Made by a program: the position numbers and the translations under genes. Positions 11,435 to 20,788 of a DNA stretch of 64,000 nucleotides are shown here, piece by piece. The stretch is from Cytobacillus firmus (GTDB lineage Bacteria; Bacillota; Bacilli; Bacillales; Cytobacillaceae). Within the stretch, counting starts at the first letter, position 1; every line of letters starts with the position of its first letter. The DNA lies in the NCBI RefSeq assembly GCF_023657595.1, contig NZ_CP098323.1, positions 3,868,001-3,932,000 of the forward strand. Reading direction: 5' to 3'. The notes under the pieces were generated by a model. It ran no database searches, was not told the origin of the DNA, and saw only the letters and a list, made by a program, of their open reading frames with translations.

Positions 11435-12502
11435 TTAAAAACTTCCTGTATTCACATTTTCAGGGCGGGTTACAGGCTCGGATAGTTTTTGGCCATCCTC
11501 ATTGACAATCTCTGCTTCGCCATCGACAGTGACAGCCACGCTTTCTATACCCTTTTGTTCTGTCAGTGAAAGAACGAGTGCATTCAGCAAGTGCTTGGAA
11601 ATCATTTTCTCTTCGAAGCTGCTGAAAACATTCTCATTAAAGTTTAATGTGACTTTTCCTTCTTCAATTTTTGGAGCTTCAAGCAGCTCTACATCCGGAA
11701 GGAAGTCTGTCACCAGATTGGATGCATAGTTCGGCCCCTTTATCAGTTCGGATACAACCGCTTCAACTTTATTGTCCATATCATTGCTTACACGCTTGGT
11801 AACAGGCACATAATAATAGTTTTCTTCATCCCCGCCCAGATAATAAACGGTCACCGGCTTCGTATTCGTGATATCCACTACTTCCGTTGTATCCATGTTT
11901 ATTCCATTGGCTCTCGTTAACGCCGAACTGACCGGAGTGCCATTCACAGGCATCTCTTTTAATTCATGTCCGTTTAATGTCAGCTTAACTTTATCAATGG
12001 AATCAAATTGTGTAAGTGTCCAGGTAACGGATTGGAGAATTTTCTTTTCATCTTCCTTAGCATATTCCTGAAATTCTTTTGAAAAATCGACGGTTGCCAC
12101 TTTATCTTTAATATTTACAGAAACTTTTGTATCAGCCGGAAGGACTGCTCGGAAGTCATTAGGAAGAAGCTCTGTAACAGGACCGTTTTCCACCAGGTAC
12201 TCTAACGCCTGTGTAGCAACTGAATTCGTTTTTGGAAGATCGATCGTCTGGGGAACAACATACCCATTTTTATCAATCAAGTAAAGCTCTGTTTTAAGAT
12301 TTGCCGTAACACCCTCTTCATTTTCAGCTGTTTCTTTTCCTGTTGTTTCCTCAGCAACACTTTCGCCTTCATCGGTGTAAGATACTGCTTTTGGCGGATC
12401 GACCTTTTCTTTCCCCTGGCTTCCGAACAATCCGCAGCCTGATAATAATACAGATGAAACCAGCACAGCTGACACTATCGACGTTTTTTTATTTATAGAC
12501 AT
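11435..12502 (-). CDS. gerM: Spore germination lipoprotein GerM
   Basis: GerM is a sporulation lipoprotein, linked in B. subtilis to spore formation and germination. The 355-aa protein has a lipoprotein signal peptide with lipobox LLSGC, where Cys23 would be lipidated. Next come an acidic linker (about 30-70) and two GerMN domains (roughly 80-195 and 220-340), each with the LYLIDKNGYVVP or VYYLGGDEENYYYVPV type opening. A GGGGGGAT ribosome-binding site precedes the ATG. It is flanked by rph and recQ; in B. subtilis its neighbour is racE. Confidence 0.9.
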   Translation of the reverse strand: MSINKKTSIVSAVLVSSVLLSGCGLFGSQGKEKVDPPKAVSYTDEGESVAEETTGKETAENEEGVTANLKTELYLIDKNGYVVPQTIDLPKTNSVATQALEYLVENGPVTELLPNDFRAVLPADTKVSVNIKDKVATVDFSKEFQEYAKEDEKKILQSVTWTLTQFDSIDKVKLTLNGHELKEMPVNGTPVSSALTRANGINMDTTEVVDITNTKPVTVYYLGGDEENYYYVPVTKRVSNDMDNKVEAVVSELIKGPNYASNLVTDFLPDVELLEAPKIEEGKVTLNFNENVFSSFEEKMISKHLLNALVLSLTEQKGIESVAVTVDGEAEIVNEDGQKLSEPVTRPENVNTGSF

Positions 12503-12642
12503 ACATAATCCCCCCTGAGACAGTTTGTACTACATGTATACGAGCCTATCTGTAATTTAGACCGTCTTTTGGGATAAAAGTGTGAATAGATTTTTGACAA
12601 ATTCGGACAATCTGAAGTATGGCTGCCATAGAGACATATTAA

Positions 12643-12667
12643 AAGAAGCCCCAATAAGGAGCTTCAA
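12643..12667 (-). terminator. Terminator overlapping the recQ stop
   Basis: GAAGC-tccttattggg-GCTTC on the minus strand is followed by TTTTAAT; the stem begins within the recQ stop region. Confidence 0.6.
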
Positions 12668-14817
12668 TTTTGCTTCTGCAGTTCGTCTTTTACCAGGACG
12701 GCTTTGATTTTAAAATAATCTATCTCATCCGGAAGTTCTTCTTTAATTGGCTTCAGTTTTTCTCTTCCTGCTTTTTCCGCTGCCTGTAAAACAAGCTTTT
12801 CTTCCGTCTCATTGAAAATATCTGACCAGTCAATTGCATTGCCTTCTTTGATCGAGCGGAAGATATGCTCCTGAATCGTTATTGGGGAAAAGTTTCGCTT
12901 TTTGGCTATTTCCGTTATGGTATTTCCATTCTTATAATAATCAAAGGTAATCTGGTAGCTTGGACGGTCATCTTGTACTTCCTCTGACACTGAAGGCGTA
13001 TCTGCTGCAGGCATAGGGGAAATATTATGTTCTTCGGCAAATTCTTTGATTGCCTCAATAAAATATTCCCCATACTTGTCAAACTTCATTTGCCCTACAC
13101 CTTTAATATTTAACATCATGTCTTTGCTCACAGGAAAATAACGGCACATTTCTTTCAATGCGGTATCAGCAAACACCACAAAAGGAGGAACATTTTCTTC
13201 ATCTGCAATCTTTTTCCTGAGCTTCCTCAGGATCTCAAAAAGTTCAATATTTTCATCTGCTTCCTGAACAGATACAGGCACACTAATTTTCATGGATAGT
13301 TTTTTCTGTCCTTTCAAGACAGGAATTGCATTTGCTGACAGCCTAACGGTCGGATATTTACCATCTGTTAAAACCAGATAATCCTCAGCCAGCAGATAGT
13401 TGATCATCTCTGAAATCTCTTTTTCTTTGCGGTTTTTCATCAGCCCAAATGTGGAAAGTTTATTAAAATTAAGCTCTCGGATTCTTTTATTACTTGAGCC
13501 TTTCAAAACCTGTGCAGTCAAAGTAACGCCAAATCTTTCTTCCATCCGCTTAATGCACGAAAAAATCATTAAAGCTTCCTGAGTAATATCGATGCTTGTC
13601 CGTTCATCCAGGCAGCTGCTGCATTTGCCGCAGAGGATCGGTTCGGCATTCTCATCAAAATAATCGATGATATAGGATTGAAGGCATTTTTCTGTGTGGC
13701 AGTAATTAACCATATCCTTTAGCTTGCTGTATTCCTGCTCCATTTTCCGGGGATCCAGACTGCTCTCCTCAATCAAAAATTTCTGCAGCTGGATATCCTG
13801 AGGAGCAAACAGCAAATAACATATGCTATCCTCTCCATCTCTTCCTGCCCTTCCCGCTTCCTGATAATAAGCTTCAATGTTCCGCGGAAGATTATAGTGG
13901 ATGACATATCTGACATTGGATTTATCAATCCCCATTCCAAAAGCATTTGTTGCGACCATAATATTTGATTCATCGTATACGAAGGCATCCTGTGCTTTTT
14001 TCCGTTCTTCTTCCTTTAAGCCTGCATGATATTTAGCAACTGAGCAGTTCTTGCCTTTTAGGAACTGGTACAGCTGGTCTGTCTCCCTGCGGCTTGACGT
14101 ATAAATGATTCCTGCTTCGTTTTTATGTTTATTTAGGGTCTGTAATATAAAGTCTCTTTTGTTAACACCTTTCAATACGTGAAAGGAGAGGTTATCCCTT
14201 GCAAAACCAGTTATAAACGTATTTTCCTCGCCGATGTTTAGAAGCCTGCGGATATCCTCTGCGACATCCCGTGTTGCTGTTGCAGTCAAAGCAGCAGTTA
14301 CAGGTTTCTGGTGCAGATTGCTAAGCTCTGAGACTACGGAACGGTAACTTGGACGGAAGTCATGCCCCCACTGTGAAATACAATGTGCTTCATCAAAGAC
14401 AATCGCATTGATTGAAATATCGTTTAATAATTGCAAAAAGGCCATGGACCCAAATCGTTCCGGCGCCACATACACGAGCTTATATTCTTCATTGCGTATT
14501 CCAGCCACAATGTGCTGATACTCGGCAGAAGACAACGTGCTGTTTATATAAGCAGCCGGGATGCCTGCAGTGCTAAGGGCATCTACTTGATCTTTCATCA
14601 GGGAAATTAAGGGAGAAATCACAATGGCCGTTCCGGGGAGTACAAGAGCGGGTATTTGAAAGCAGATTGACTTTCCGCCTCCAGTTGGAAGAATTCCAAG
14701 AGTATTGGTTTGTGAGAGGATATTCTGAATAATCTCCTGTTGGCCGGGGCGGAAAGAAGTATATCCAAAATATTTTTTTAAATAGTTTTCGGCTTGTGCC
14801 AGCAAATTGATCACCAA
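12664..14817 (-). CDS. recQ: RecQ-family ATP-dependent DNA helicase
   Basis: This is a 3'-5' superfamily 2 DNA helicase of recombination and repair. The 717-aa protein has Walker A LPTGGGKS (about residues 43-50), the DEAH box in VFDEAHCISQWGHDFRPSYR and motif VI GRAGRDG. The RecQ zinc cysteines are in CHTEKC and CGKCSSCLD. A winged-helix region follows, then an HRDC domain (about 525-600). The C-terminal helix-turn-helix-like segment contains NGNTITEIAKKRNFSPITIQEH, as in longer RecQ proteins. It separates gerM from racE, unlike B. subtilis, so it is an insertion or retained gene at this locus. Codon use does not look foreign by eye. Confidence 0.93.
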   Translation of the reverse strand: MVINLLAQAENYLKKYFGYTSFRPGQQEIIQNILSQTNTLGILPTGGGKSICFQIPALVLPGTAIVISPLISLMKDQVDALSTAGIPAAYINSTLSSAEYQHIVAGIRNEEYKLVYVAPERFGSMAFLQLLNDISINAIVFDEAHCISQWGHDFRPSYRSVVSELSNLHQKPVTAALTATATRDVAEDIRRLLNIGEENTFITGFARDNLSFHVLKGVNKRDFILQTLNKHKNEAGIIYTSSRRETDQLYQFLKGKNCSVAKYHAGLKEEERKKAQDAFVYDESNIMVATNAFGMGIDKSNVRYVIHYNLPRNIEAYYQEAGRAGRDGEDSICYLLFAPQDIQLQKFLIEESSLDPRKMEQEYSKLKDMVNYCHTEKCLQSYIIDYFDENAEPILCGKCSSCLDERTSIDITQEALMIFSCIKRMEERFGVTLTAQVLKGSSNKRIRELNFNKLSTFGLMKNRKEKEISEMINYLLAEDYLVLTDGKYPTVRLSANAIPVLKGQKKLSMKISVPVSVQEADENIELFEILRKLRKKIADEENVPPFVVFADTALKEMCRYFPVSKDMMLNIKGVGQMKFDKYGEYFIEAIKEFAEEHNISPMPAADTPSVSEEVQDDRPSYQITFDYYKNGNTITEIAKKRNFSPITIQEHIFRSIKEGNAIDWSDIFNETEEKLVLQAAEKAGREKLKPIKEELPDEIDYFKIKAVLVKDELQKQN

Positions 14818-14898
14818 CTCAATTAAGTATAGTTTTTCTTCAATTTCATGATACCAGAGCTTTTTTAAAAAGTAATCTAAAAGTAACGTGGAGATTTC

Positions 14899-14933
14899 TT
14901 AAAAAACACCTTCTGAAAAAATTCAGAAGGTGT
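14899..14933 (-). terminator. Terminator after racE
   Basis: ACACCTTCTGAA-tttt-TTCAGAAGGTGT followed by TTTTTT on the minus strand, right after racE. Confidence 0.85.
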
Positions 14934-14942
14934 CTGCATTTA

Positions 14943-15737
14943 TTAAAGGGAAATTTTTTCTACAGCATCGACAGTAACCCCAAGCCACTTGGAAGCAATT
15001 TTAGAAAAAATGGCCGTGGAGCCAGTTGTACAGAATTTATATTCCGGATTTTCATCCACAGCTTTAAGCAGGCCATGGTGATGCAGAATGGTACTAGCTT
15101 CCCTTGCTGTTTCCTCACCTGAGCTGATGACCTTTACATCTTTACCCATTACATTTTTAATAATCGGTTCTAGTAAAGGATAATGAGTACATCCAAGAAT
15201 GAGTGTATCCATTCCTTTTCCTTTTAAGGGCTGAAGCGTCTCAGCCACTATTTTTTTGGCAACTGAACCTTCGTACTCCCCGCTCTCTACAAGAGGAACG
15301 AATTTGGGGCATGCCAGACTATGCACGGCAGACCTGCTGTTTATCTGAATCAGCGCATTTTCATATGCCTTGCTTTTGACTGTGCCCTCTGTGCCAATGA
15401 CACCAATTATATGGTTTTTCGTCACTTTAATAGCTGTTCTTGCGCCTGGGAAAATGACACCGATAACCGGTATCGGCAGTTCCCTGCGTATTTCCTCCAG
15501 AGCGACAGCAGTAGCTGTATTACAGGCTATAACAAGCATTTTAATGTTTTTTTTCAGCAGGTACTCCGTCATTTGCCAGGTAAAGGATTTCACCTCTTTA
15601 CCAGGCCGCGGGCCGTACGGGCATCGTGCTGTATCTCCGAGGTATACAATATCTTCATTTGGCAGCTGCCGCATGATTTCTTTCGCGACCGTTAAGCCCC
15701 CCACTCCGGAGTCAATTATTCCTATAGGTTGTTTCAA
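14943..15737 (-). CDS. racE: Glutamate racemase
   Basis: RacE interconverts L- and D-glutamate, supplying D-Glu for peptidoglycan. The two catalytic cysteines lie in [14 protein letters not shown] and [13 protein letters not shown]. The N-terminus carries [13 protein letters not shown] and [12 protein letters not shown] longer frame starts at an ATG at 15767, but the TTG at 15737 is preferred. It has a GAGGCGG ribosome-binding site a few bases upstream, begins [11 protein letters not shown] like known RacE, and avoids a 20-nt overlap with ysmB. That start gives 264 aa, the family size. Confidence 0.95.
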   Translation of the reverse strand: MKQPIGIIDSGVGGLTVAKEIMRQLPNEDIVYLGDTARCPYGPRPGKEVKSFTWQMTEYLLKKNIKMLVIACNTATAVALEEIRRELPIPVIGVIFPGARTAIKVTKNHIIGVIGTEGTVKSKAYENALIQINSRSAVHSLACPKFVPLVESGEYEGSVAKKIVAETLQPLKGKGMDTLILGCTHYPLLEPIIKNVMGKDVKVISSGEETAREASTILHHHGLLKAVDENPEYKFCTTGSTAIFSKIASKWLGVTVDAVEKISL

Positions 15738-15747
15738 AAGTACCGCC

Positions 15748-16206
15748 TCATTCTCCGCGCATATCATGGTGTAATTTCATTAAGTTATCTTTTAAGAACA
15801 AGACCTCATTATGTGAAGAATTTTTAAGAACCTCTTTTAGGTAATCCTGGCGTTTTTTAATAACTTCTTCAATAATCCGCTCTCCTTCTTCAAGCAGATG
15901 AATCCGGACTACTCTTCGGTCATTTGGGTCTTTCACTCTTTTCACAAGGCTGTTTTTCTCCATTCGGTCAACAAGATCTGTTGTCGTGCTGCATGCAAGA
16001 TACATTTTATTTGACAGCTCGCCGATAGTCATATCACCTTCTTCAAACAGCCATTGCAATGCCACAAACTGAGGAGGGGTAATGGTAAAATCACTTAGAA
16101 TTTCCCTTCCCTTTTGCTTGATAATGCCGGATATGTATCTTAAGTCTTTTTCAATATCAGCTACAACATCATTTATTTCATTTGTTTTAGGATCTTCCAG
16201 CTTCAT
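15748..16206 (-). CDS. ysmB: MarR-family transcriptional regulator YsmB
   Basis: This 152-aa winged-helix protein has the MarR plan. An N-terminal dimerisation helix is followed by [40 protein letters not shown] as the helix-turn-helix. The wing is [17 protein letters not shown], followed by C-terminal helices. It lies 10 bp upstream of racE and is probably co-transcribed, as in B. subtilis. Ligand and targets are unknown. An AAATGGGAGTG ribosome-binding region precedes the ATG. Confidence 0.9.
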   Translation of the reverse strand: MKLEDPKTNEINDVVADIEKDLRYISGIIKQKGREILSDFTITPPQFVALQWLFEEGDMTIGELSNKMYLACSTTTDLVDRMEKNSLVKRVKDPNDRRVVRIHLLEEGERIIEEVIKKRQDYLKEVLKNSSHNEVLFLKDNLMKLHHDMRGE

Positions 16207-16332
16207 TCATAAACACTCCCATTTAAGCTTTTACGATGTTTTCTGCCCTTGTGCATTTATTTTCACCTTTTTCCGCATAAATTTCAAGACAGAAATAAAT
16301 CCAATAATGAAATATTCCCTATATAAATGTGA

Positions 16333-16362
16333 TAACCGGCCTCCCAGAAGGATAGCCGGTCT
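16333..16362 (-). terminator. Probable terminator after gerE
   Basis: ACCGGC-tatccttctgggag-GCCGGT follows the gerE stop on the minus strand. The T-tract is weak, so termination efficiency is uncertain. Confidence 0.5.
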
Positions 16363-16365
16363 AAA

Positions 16366-16590
16366 TTAAAGTTCTAGCTCTCCCATTCGAAGGAGCTCTA
16401 CAACAGCTTGTGATCGCCCCTTTACACCAAGCTTTTGCATGGCATTAGAAATGTGGTTCCGAACCGTTTTTTCACTTATAAACAATTCACCAGCGATTTC
16501 CCTTGTTGTTTTATCTTGTACTAACAATTCGAATACTTCTCTTTCTCGTTTGGTGAGTAACGGCTTGTGAGTATATTCATTCTCCTTCAA
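16366..16590 (-). CDS. gerE: Mother-cell sporulation regulator GerE
   Basis: GerE is a LuxR-type DNA-binding protein that acts with sigma-K late in the mother cell to switch spore coat genes. It is a stand-alone helix-turn-helix (LLTKREREVFELLVQDKTTR, then EIAGELFISEKTVRNHISNA). The frame is open to 16671, but the TTG at 16590 is the likely start. An AAGGAGG ribosome-binding site lies about 10 nt upstream, and the product is then exactly 74 aa, the size of B. subtilis GerE. The C-terminus GVKGRSQAVVELLRMGELEL is typical. A sigma-K-like promoter lies upstream. Confidence 0.95.
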   Translation of the reverse strand: MKENEYTHKPLLTKREREVFELLVQDKTTREIAGELFISEKTVRNHISNAMQKLGVKGRSQAVVELLRMGELEL

Positions 16591-16655
16591 GTATTGTAAC
16601 CCTCCTTGCCTTTCGCCAGCTATGAACCGCGGGATGGGTATATATTTAGTCACCA

Positions 16656-16684
16656 TATCATATGTCAGCAAAACAGCCGAAGTG
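16656..16684 (-). promoter_or_regulatory. Candidate sigma-K promoter of gerE
   Basis: CATATGATA (16656-16664) fits the sigma-K -10 form CATAnnnTA. A CAC lies 17 bp upstream (16682-16684), matching the short AC-type -35. The site is about 66 bp before the TTG start. gerE is a sigma-K gene in B. subtilis; the assignment here is inference. Confidence 0.45.
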
Positions 16685-16737
16685 ACTATATTTAGTGAAA
16701 GGAGAAAGTTATTTTCAGGAAATGTGCCATTGTGCCG

Positions 16738-17202
16738 CTAGGCTCGGACTTTAACCCCGCTTTTCAGCATTTCTTTCATATTTTCGGTCCAAGGCACACC
16801 CTTGCCTGTCACCTTTGATATCTGCACCATCGTCCCCCTGCCGGTGAAGCAAACTGAACCGTCTGATTTCCTGCCCATATAATGAAGATCAACAGAAGAA
16901 TTCCCTATTGAAGCAGCTTTTACGTATATTTGTATCTCTTCATCAAAGAAAACCTGGCTGATAAAATCGCATTGGAGGTCTGCTACGACTGGTATGGTTT
17001 CACTATCATGCTTTACCCAGTCCTGCATAAAGCCCTTGCTTTTGAAAAATTCTATCCTTGCTTCTTCATAGTATGTAAATGGAATGGTATTGTTCAAATG
17101 TCCAAACATATCAGTTTCAGAAAATCTGACTTTTACTGGATGAAAGAAAATGAATTCTTCTTCCCATTTTTTAAAATCGTCTATATAGCTCAATTTTTTC
17201 AT
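16738..17202 (-). CDS. ysmA: Acyl-CoA thioesterase, hot-dog fold (YsmA)
   Basis: This 4HBT-type thioesterase is predicted to cleave acyl-CoA esters; the substrate is not known. The hot-dog signature VRFSETDMFGHLNNTIPFTYYEEARIEFF places the catalytic aspartate in the TDMFGHLNN loop. An upstream ATG at 17235 exists, but the ATG at 17202 (MKKLSYIDDFKKWEEE) has a GGGAGG ribosome-binding site at good spacing and gives 154 aa. The gene stands between gerE and sdhB as in B. subtilis ysmA. Confidence 0.88.
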   Translation of the reverse strand: MKKLSYIDDFKKWEEEFIFFHPVKVRFSETDMFGHLNNTIPFTYYEEARIEFFKSKGFMQDWVKHDSETIPVVADLQCDFISQVFFDEEIQIYVKAASIGNSSVDLHYMGRKSDGSVCFTGRGTMVQISKVTGKGVPWTENMKEMLKSGVKVRA

Positions 17203-17323
17203 GCTGGTCCCTCCCAATTTTTTATGAATGAGCATTCACTCTGTTGTATTTCATTATAGTGTTTTTTGAATTATTTGAAAACCTTTCATCTGTGTTAAAT
17301 AATAGATTATGCGAATATAGACT

Positions 17324-17355
17324 AAAAACCCCTCTCCAAAAGGAAAGGGGTTTTT
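17324..17355 (-). terminator. Terminator of the sdhCAB operon
   Basis: AAAAACCCCTTTCC-ttttgga-GAGGGGTTTTT with a T run follows the sdhB stop on the minus strand. Confidence 0.85.
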
Positions 17356-17360
17356 CAAGT

Positions 17361-18128
17361 TTAGATCTGGTCGCTTCCAAAGAAGTTTTTGAAAGACTGG
17401 AATGTTGTATCGCGGTTTAGTGCCGCAATGGATGTTGTTAAAGGAATGCCTTTCGGGCAGGACTGTACGCAGTTTTGAGAGTTTCCGCAATTGGCAAGTC
17501 CGCCGTCACCCATGATTTGCTCCAGACGTTCAGCTTTATTCATTTCACCAGTTGGGTGAGCATTGAACAAGCGAACCTGTGATAAAGGAGCCGGTCCGAT
17601 AAAGTCAGATTTGCTGTTAACATTCGGACATGCTTCCAGACAAACACCGCATGTCATGCACTTTGAAAGCTCATAAGCCCATTGGCGCTTTCTCTCAGGC
17701 ATACGCGGTCCAGGTCCCAAATCATACGTGCCATCGATTGGAATCCATGCTTTAACCTTTTTCAGGGAATCAAACATACGGCTTCTGTCGACCTGCAGGT
17801 CACGGACTACCGGGAACGTGCGCATCGGCTCAAGACGGATTGGCTGTTCCAGCTGATCTACAAGTGCCGTACATGATTGGCGGGGCTTTCCATTAATAAT
17901 CATTGAACAAGCACCGCAGACTTCTTCAAGGCAGTTCATATCCCATGCGATTGGAGTAGTATCTTCACCCTTCACGTTAACCGGATTACGGCGAATCTCC
18001 ATAAGGGCTGAAATAACGTTCATGTTCGGACGGTAATCAATTTCAAACTCTTCCTGATAAGGGGCTGAATCAGGAGTATCCTGGCGGCTGATTACAAAAC
18101 GGACTGTTTTCGTTTTTGTTTCTTGCAT
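17361..18128 (-). CDS. sdhB: Succinate dehydrogenase iron-sulfur subunit
   Basis: SdhB carries three iron-sulfur clusters that pass electrons from SdhA to the membrane quinone site of complex II. In the 255-aa protein the [2Fe-2S] cysteines are in CLEEVCGACSMIINGKPRQSC-type spacing (written here as C..C..C..C, residues about 65-85). The [4Fe-4S] ligands are in CMTCGVCLEACP, and the third cluster includes CVQSCPKGIP. It is the last gene of sdhC-sdhA-sdhB, 3 bp after sdhA, followed by a strong terminator. Confidence 0.96.
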   Translation of the reverse strand: MQETKTKTVRFVISRQDTPDSAPYQEEFEIDYRPNMNVISALMEIRRNPVNVKGEDTTPIAWDMNCLEEVCGACSMIINGKPRQSCTALVDQLEQPIRLEPMRTFPVVRDLQVDRSRMFDSLKKVKAWIPIDGTYDLGPGPRMPERKRQWAYELSKCMTCGVCLEACPNVNSKSDFIGPAPLSQVRLFNAHPTGEMNKAERLEQIMGDGGLANCGNSQNCVQSCPKGIPLTTSIAALNRDTTFQSFKNFFGSDQI

Positions 18129-18131
18129 GGT

Positions 18132-19892
18132 TTAGTTCTCCCCTTTCTTTTTGGAATAGTCACGCTTACGCGGTGGAATTAAGCTTACATCAATTTCCTC
18201 GTAATGGAATGCCGGAGCGGAATTTGCATCAACAAACTTCGCCATTGTTGTTTTCATGAATTCCTCATCATTACGTTCAGGGAAATCAGGCTTATAATGT
18301 GCTCCGCGGCTTTCATTACGGTTATAAGCACCAATTGTAATAACACGTGCCAATTGAAGCATATTCTGCAGCTGGCGCGTAAAGCTTGCACCCTGATTGC
18401 TCCACTTCGCAGTGTCATTAATATTAATGTTTTTATAGCGCTCCATAAGTTCAACAATTTTTTCATCTGTTTTCAACAGCCTGTCATTATGGCGGACAAC
18501 CGTTACATTGTCTGTCATCCACTCACCAAGCTCTTTATGAAGGACATATGCATTCTCTGTGCCATCAAGAGACATGATATTATTCCATTTTTCTTCTTCC
18601 TGTTTTACATGGCGGTCAAATAGTGATGATGGCAGATCTTCAGCACTCTTATCTAATCCGCTGATATACTTGACTGCATTCGGGCCTGCTACCATACCGC
18701 CATAAATGGCTGATAGCAGTGAGTTGGCGCCAAGACGGTTGGCACCATGCTGTGAATAATCACATTCACCAGCTGCAAACAAGCCAGGAATATTTGTCAT
18801 CTGATCATAGTCAACCCATAATCCGCCCATTGAATAGTGGACAGCAGGGAAGATCTTCATTGGCACTTTACGAGGGTCTTCACCCTGGAATTTCTCATAG
18901 ATTTCAATGATTCCGCCAAGCTTAATATCAAGCTCTTTAGGATCTTTATGGGAAAGATCCAGATATACCATGTTCTCCCCGTTAATGCCAAGCTTCTGGT
19001 TAACACAAACGTCAAAAATTTCACGCGTTGCAATATCACGAGGCACCAGGTTTCCGTAAGCCGGATATTTCTCCTCAAGGAAGTACCATGGTTTGCCATC
19101 TTTATATGTCCATACTCGTCCGCCTTCACCGCGTGCAGATTCACTCATTAGGCGAAGCTTATCATCTCCAGGGATGGCGGTTGGATGGATCTGAATAAAT
19201 TCCCCATTTGCGTAATAAGCGCCCTGCTGATAAACGATTGAAGCCGCTGAGCCTGTGTTTATGACAGAGTTAGTGGATTTTCCGAAAATAATTCCCGGTC
19301 CGCCGGATGCCATAATAACTGCATCTGCAGCAAAAGACTTAATTTCCATAGAAGTCAGGTTCTGGGCAACGACACCCTTACAAGCTCCGTCATCATCGAT
19401 TATAACCCCTAGAAATTCCCATCCCTCATACTTTGTCACTAATCCTGCCACTTCATGGCGGCGGACCTGCTCGTCCATTGCATAAAGCAGCTGCTGCCCA
19501 GTTGTAGCACCGGCAAACGCAGTACGGTGATGCTGTGTTCCACCGAAGCGGCGGAAGTCCAGCAGACCTTCAGGTGTACGGTTAAACATAACACCCATAC
19601 GGTCAAATAAATGAATGATGCCAGGTGCAGCCTCTGCCATTGCTTTTACAGGCGGCTGGTTTGCCAGGAAGTCCCCGCCATATATTGTATCGTCGAAATG
19701 AATCCAAGGAGAATCGCCTTCCCCTTTTGTATTTACCGCTCCGTTGATGCCGCCCTGGGCACAAACAGAGTGAGAACGTTTAACCGGTACCAGAGAAAAT
19801 AATTCAACCGGAGTCCCAGATTCTGCTACTTTAATTGTCGCCATCAAACCGGCTAGTCCGCCGCCGACAACTATAACTTTTCCTTTACCCAT
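18132..19892 (-). CDS. sdhA: Succinate dehydrogenase flavoprotein subunit
   Basis: SdhA oxidises succinate to fumarate with covalently bound FAD on the cytoplasmic face of complex II. The 586-aa protein opens with the dinucleotide motif VVGGGLAGLMA (about 8-18). The histidine-FAD site is in RSHSVCAQGGING (about 39-51). Substrate-binding and catalytic blocks include IQIHPTAIPGDDKL, SESARGEGG and HYSMGGLWVDYD. It is separated from sdhC by an unusually long 187-bp gap holding repeat-like sequence. Confidence 0.97.
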   Translation of the reverse strand: MGKGKVIVVGGGLAGLMATIKVAESGTPVELFSLVPVKRSHSVCAQGGINGAVNTKGEGDSPWIHFDDTIYGGDFLANQPPVKAMAEAAPGIIHLFDRMGVMFNRTPEGLLDFRRFGGTQHHRTAFAGATTGQQLLYAMDEQVRRHEVAGLVTKYEGWEFLGVIIDDDGACKGVVAQNLTSMEIKSFAADAVIMASGGPGIIFGKSTNSVINTGSAASIVYQQGAYYANGEFIQIHPTAIPGDDKLRLMSESARGEGGRVWTYKDGKPWYFLEEKYPAYGNLVPRDIATREIFDVCVNQKLGINGENMVYLDLSHKDPKELDIKLGGIIEIYEKFQGEDPRKVPMKIFPAVHYSMGGLWVDYDQMTNIPGLFAAGECDYSQHGANRLGANSLLSAIYGGMVAGPNAVKYISGLDKSAEDLPSSLFDRHVKQEEEKWNNIMSLDGTENAYVLHKELGEWMTDNVTVVRHNDRLLKTDEKIVELMERYKNININDTAKWSNQGASFTRQLQNMLQLARVITIGAYNRNESRGAHYKPDFPERNDEEFMKTTMAKFVDANSAPAFHYEEIDVSLIPPRKRDYSKKKGEN

Positions 19893-20079
19893 CGTGACTC
19901 ACTCCCTTAATACTTGTAAGAAAAGCGCCAGCACCCGCTTACCGGTCCCCTTGAGGCCTTCCGATGGCGTTTATTCTGCCAAAAGTGCTGATTTTGCCTT
20001 TGCGCTTTCAATAATGCGGAGCCGGGCAGCTGCCCAATTCCCTTTTTATCCGATCAAGTCTAATAATCTCACATGTCTA
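19893..20079. other. Long sdhC-sdhA spacer with repeat-like sequence
   Basis: This 187-bp gap inside the sdhCAB operon has no supported gene. Starting at 19919 it carries AGAAAAGCGCCAGCACCCGC, similar to the ends of the AAAAGCGCAAGCGCC repeat family seen at 48.7, 51.4 and 63.4 kb. A GGCAGCTGCC palindrome also occurs (20026-20035). It may be a decayed repeat. Confidence 0.4.
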
Positions 20080-20688
20080 TTAAATAAATGCTGTAAGAGC
20101 ACGTACGCCAACAATAGATAGTGCAATGAAAATTCCGATCGTTACGTAAGTGGAAATAACTTGTGAACGAGGAGATACTGTAAGTCCCCAGCTGACAAGG
20201 AATGACCAAAGCCCATTAGCAAAGTGGAAAATTGCAGAAATGACTCCAATAATATAGAACCAGAACATAAATGGATTCGACAGGATGTTCTCCATCATCT
20301 GAAAGTTAACTTCTGCTCCAAAGGCAGCCTGTACACGTGTTTCCCAAACATGCCATGCAACAAAAACCAGCGTAATGACACCTGAAACACGCTGAAGCAT
20401 AAACATCCAGTTGCGGAAATATCCGTATCTGCTTGTGTTATTTTTCGCAGTAAAAGCAATATAAAGGCCATAGATTGCGTGGAACAGCAAAGGTAAATAG
20501 ATTACAAACGTTTCAAGGAATATTCTAAATGGAAGACTTTCCATAAAATGCGCTGCATTATTAAAAGATTCCTCTCCCCCTGTTGCAAAATGGTTCACTA
20601 CAAGGTGCTGCACCAAAAACAATCCAACTGGTATTACGCCAAGCAATGAATGCAATCTGCGATTAAAAAACTCACGATTACCTGCCAT
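20080..20688 (-). CDS. sdhC: Succinate dehydrogenase cytochrome b558 subunit
   Basis: SdhC is the di-haem membrane anchor of Bacillus-type succinate:menaquinone reductase. The 202-aa protein has five predicted hydrophobic helices (about 12-30, 58-78, 93-115, 132-155 and 178-198). Histidines in LLGVIPVGLFLVQHLVVNH, LLFHAIYG, FVAWHVWETR and AIFHFANGLWSF are the likely haem ligands. A GGGGGGG ribosome-binding site precedes the ATG. It is the first gene of sdhCAB; the leader upstream contains an intrinsic terminator. Confidence 0.95.
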   Translation of the reverse strand: MAGNREFFNRRLHSLLGVIPVGLFLVQHLVVNHFATGGEESFNNAAHFMESLPFRIFLETFVIYLPLLFHAIYGLYIAFTAKNNTSRYGYFRNWMFMLQRVSGVITLVFVAWHVWETRVQAAFGAEVNFQMMENILSNPFMFWFYIIGVISAIFHFANGLWSFLVSWGLTVSPRSQVISTYVTIGIFIALSIVGVRALTAFI

Positions 20689-20710
20689 AAACTTTCCCCC
20701 CCTGATTTTA

Positions 20711-20746
20711 AAAAAACGATGCTGAGCCCCCGCTCAGGACATCATC
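20711..20746 (-). terminator. Intrinsic terminator (possible attenuator) in the sdhC leader
   Basis: On the minus strand GATG...CTGAGC-ggggg-CTCAG-CATC is followed by GTTTTTTT. It ends about 12 nt before the sdhC ribosome-binding site and lies downstream of the predicted sdhC promoter, with no gene between. Confidence 0.7.
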
Positions 20747-20788
20747 TCGAAAATGTTATTCATTTTCTTACAATTATGTGACATGTCC

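Noticed and set aside
16672..17235. Upstream ATG starts for gerE, ysmA, fadR, thrS, polX and ytaF
   Set aside because: In each case a downstream start has the better ribosome-binding site and gives the family length, so the extended N-termini were not used.
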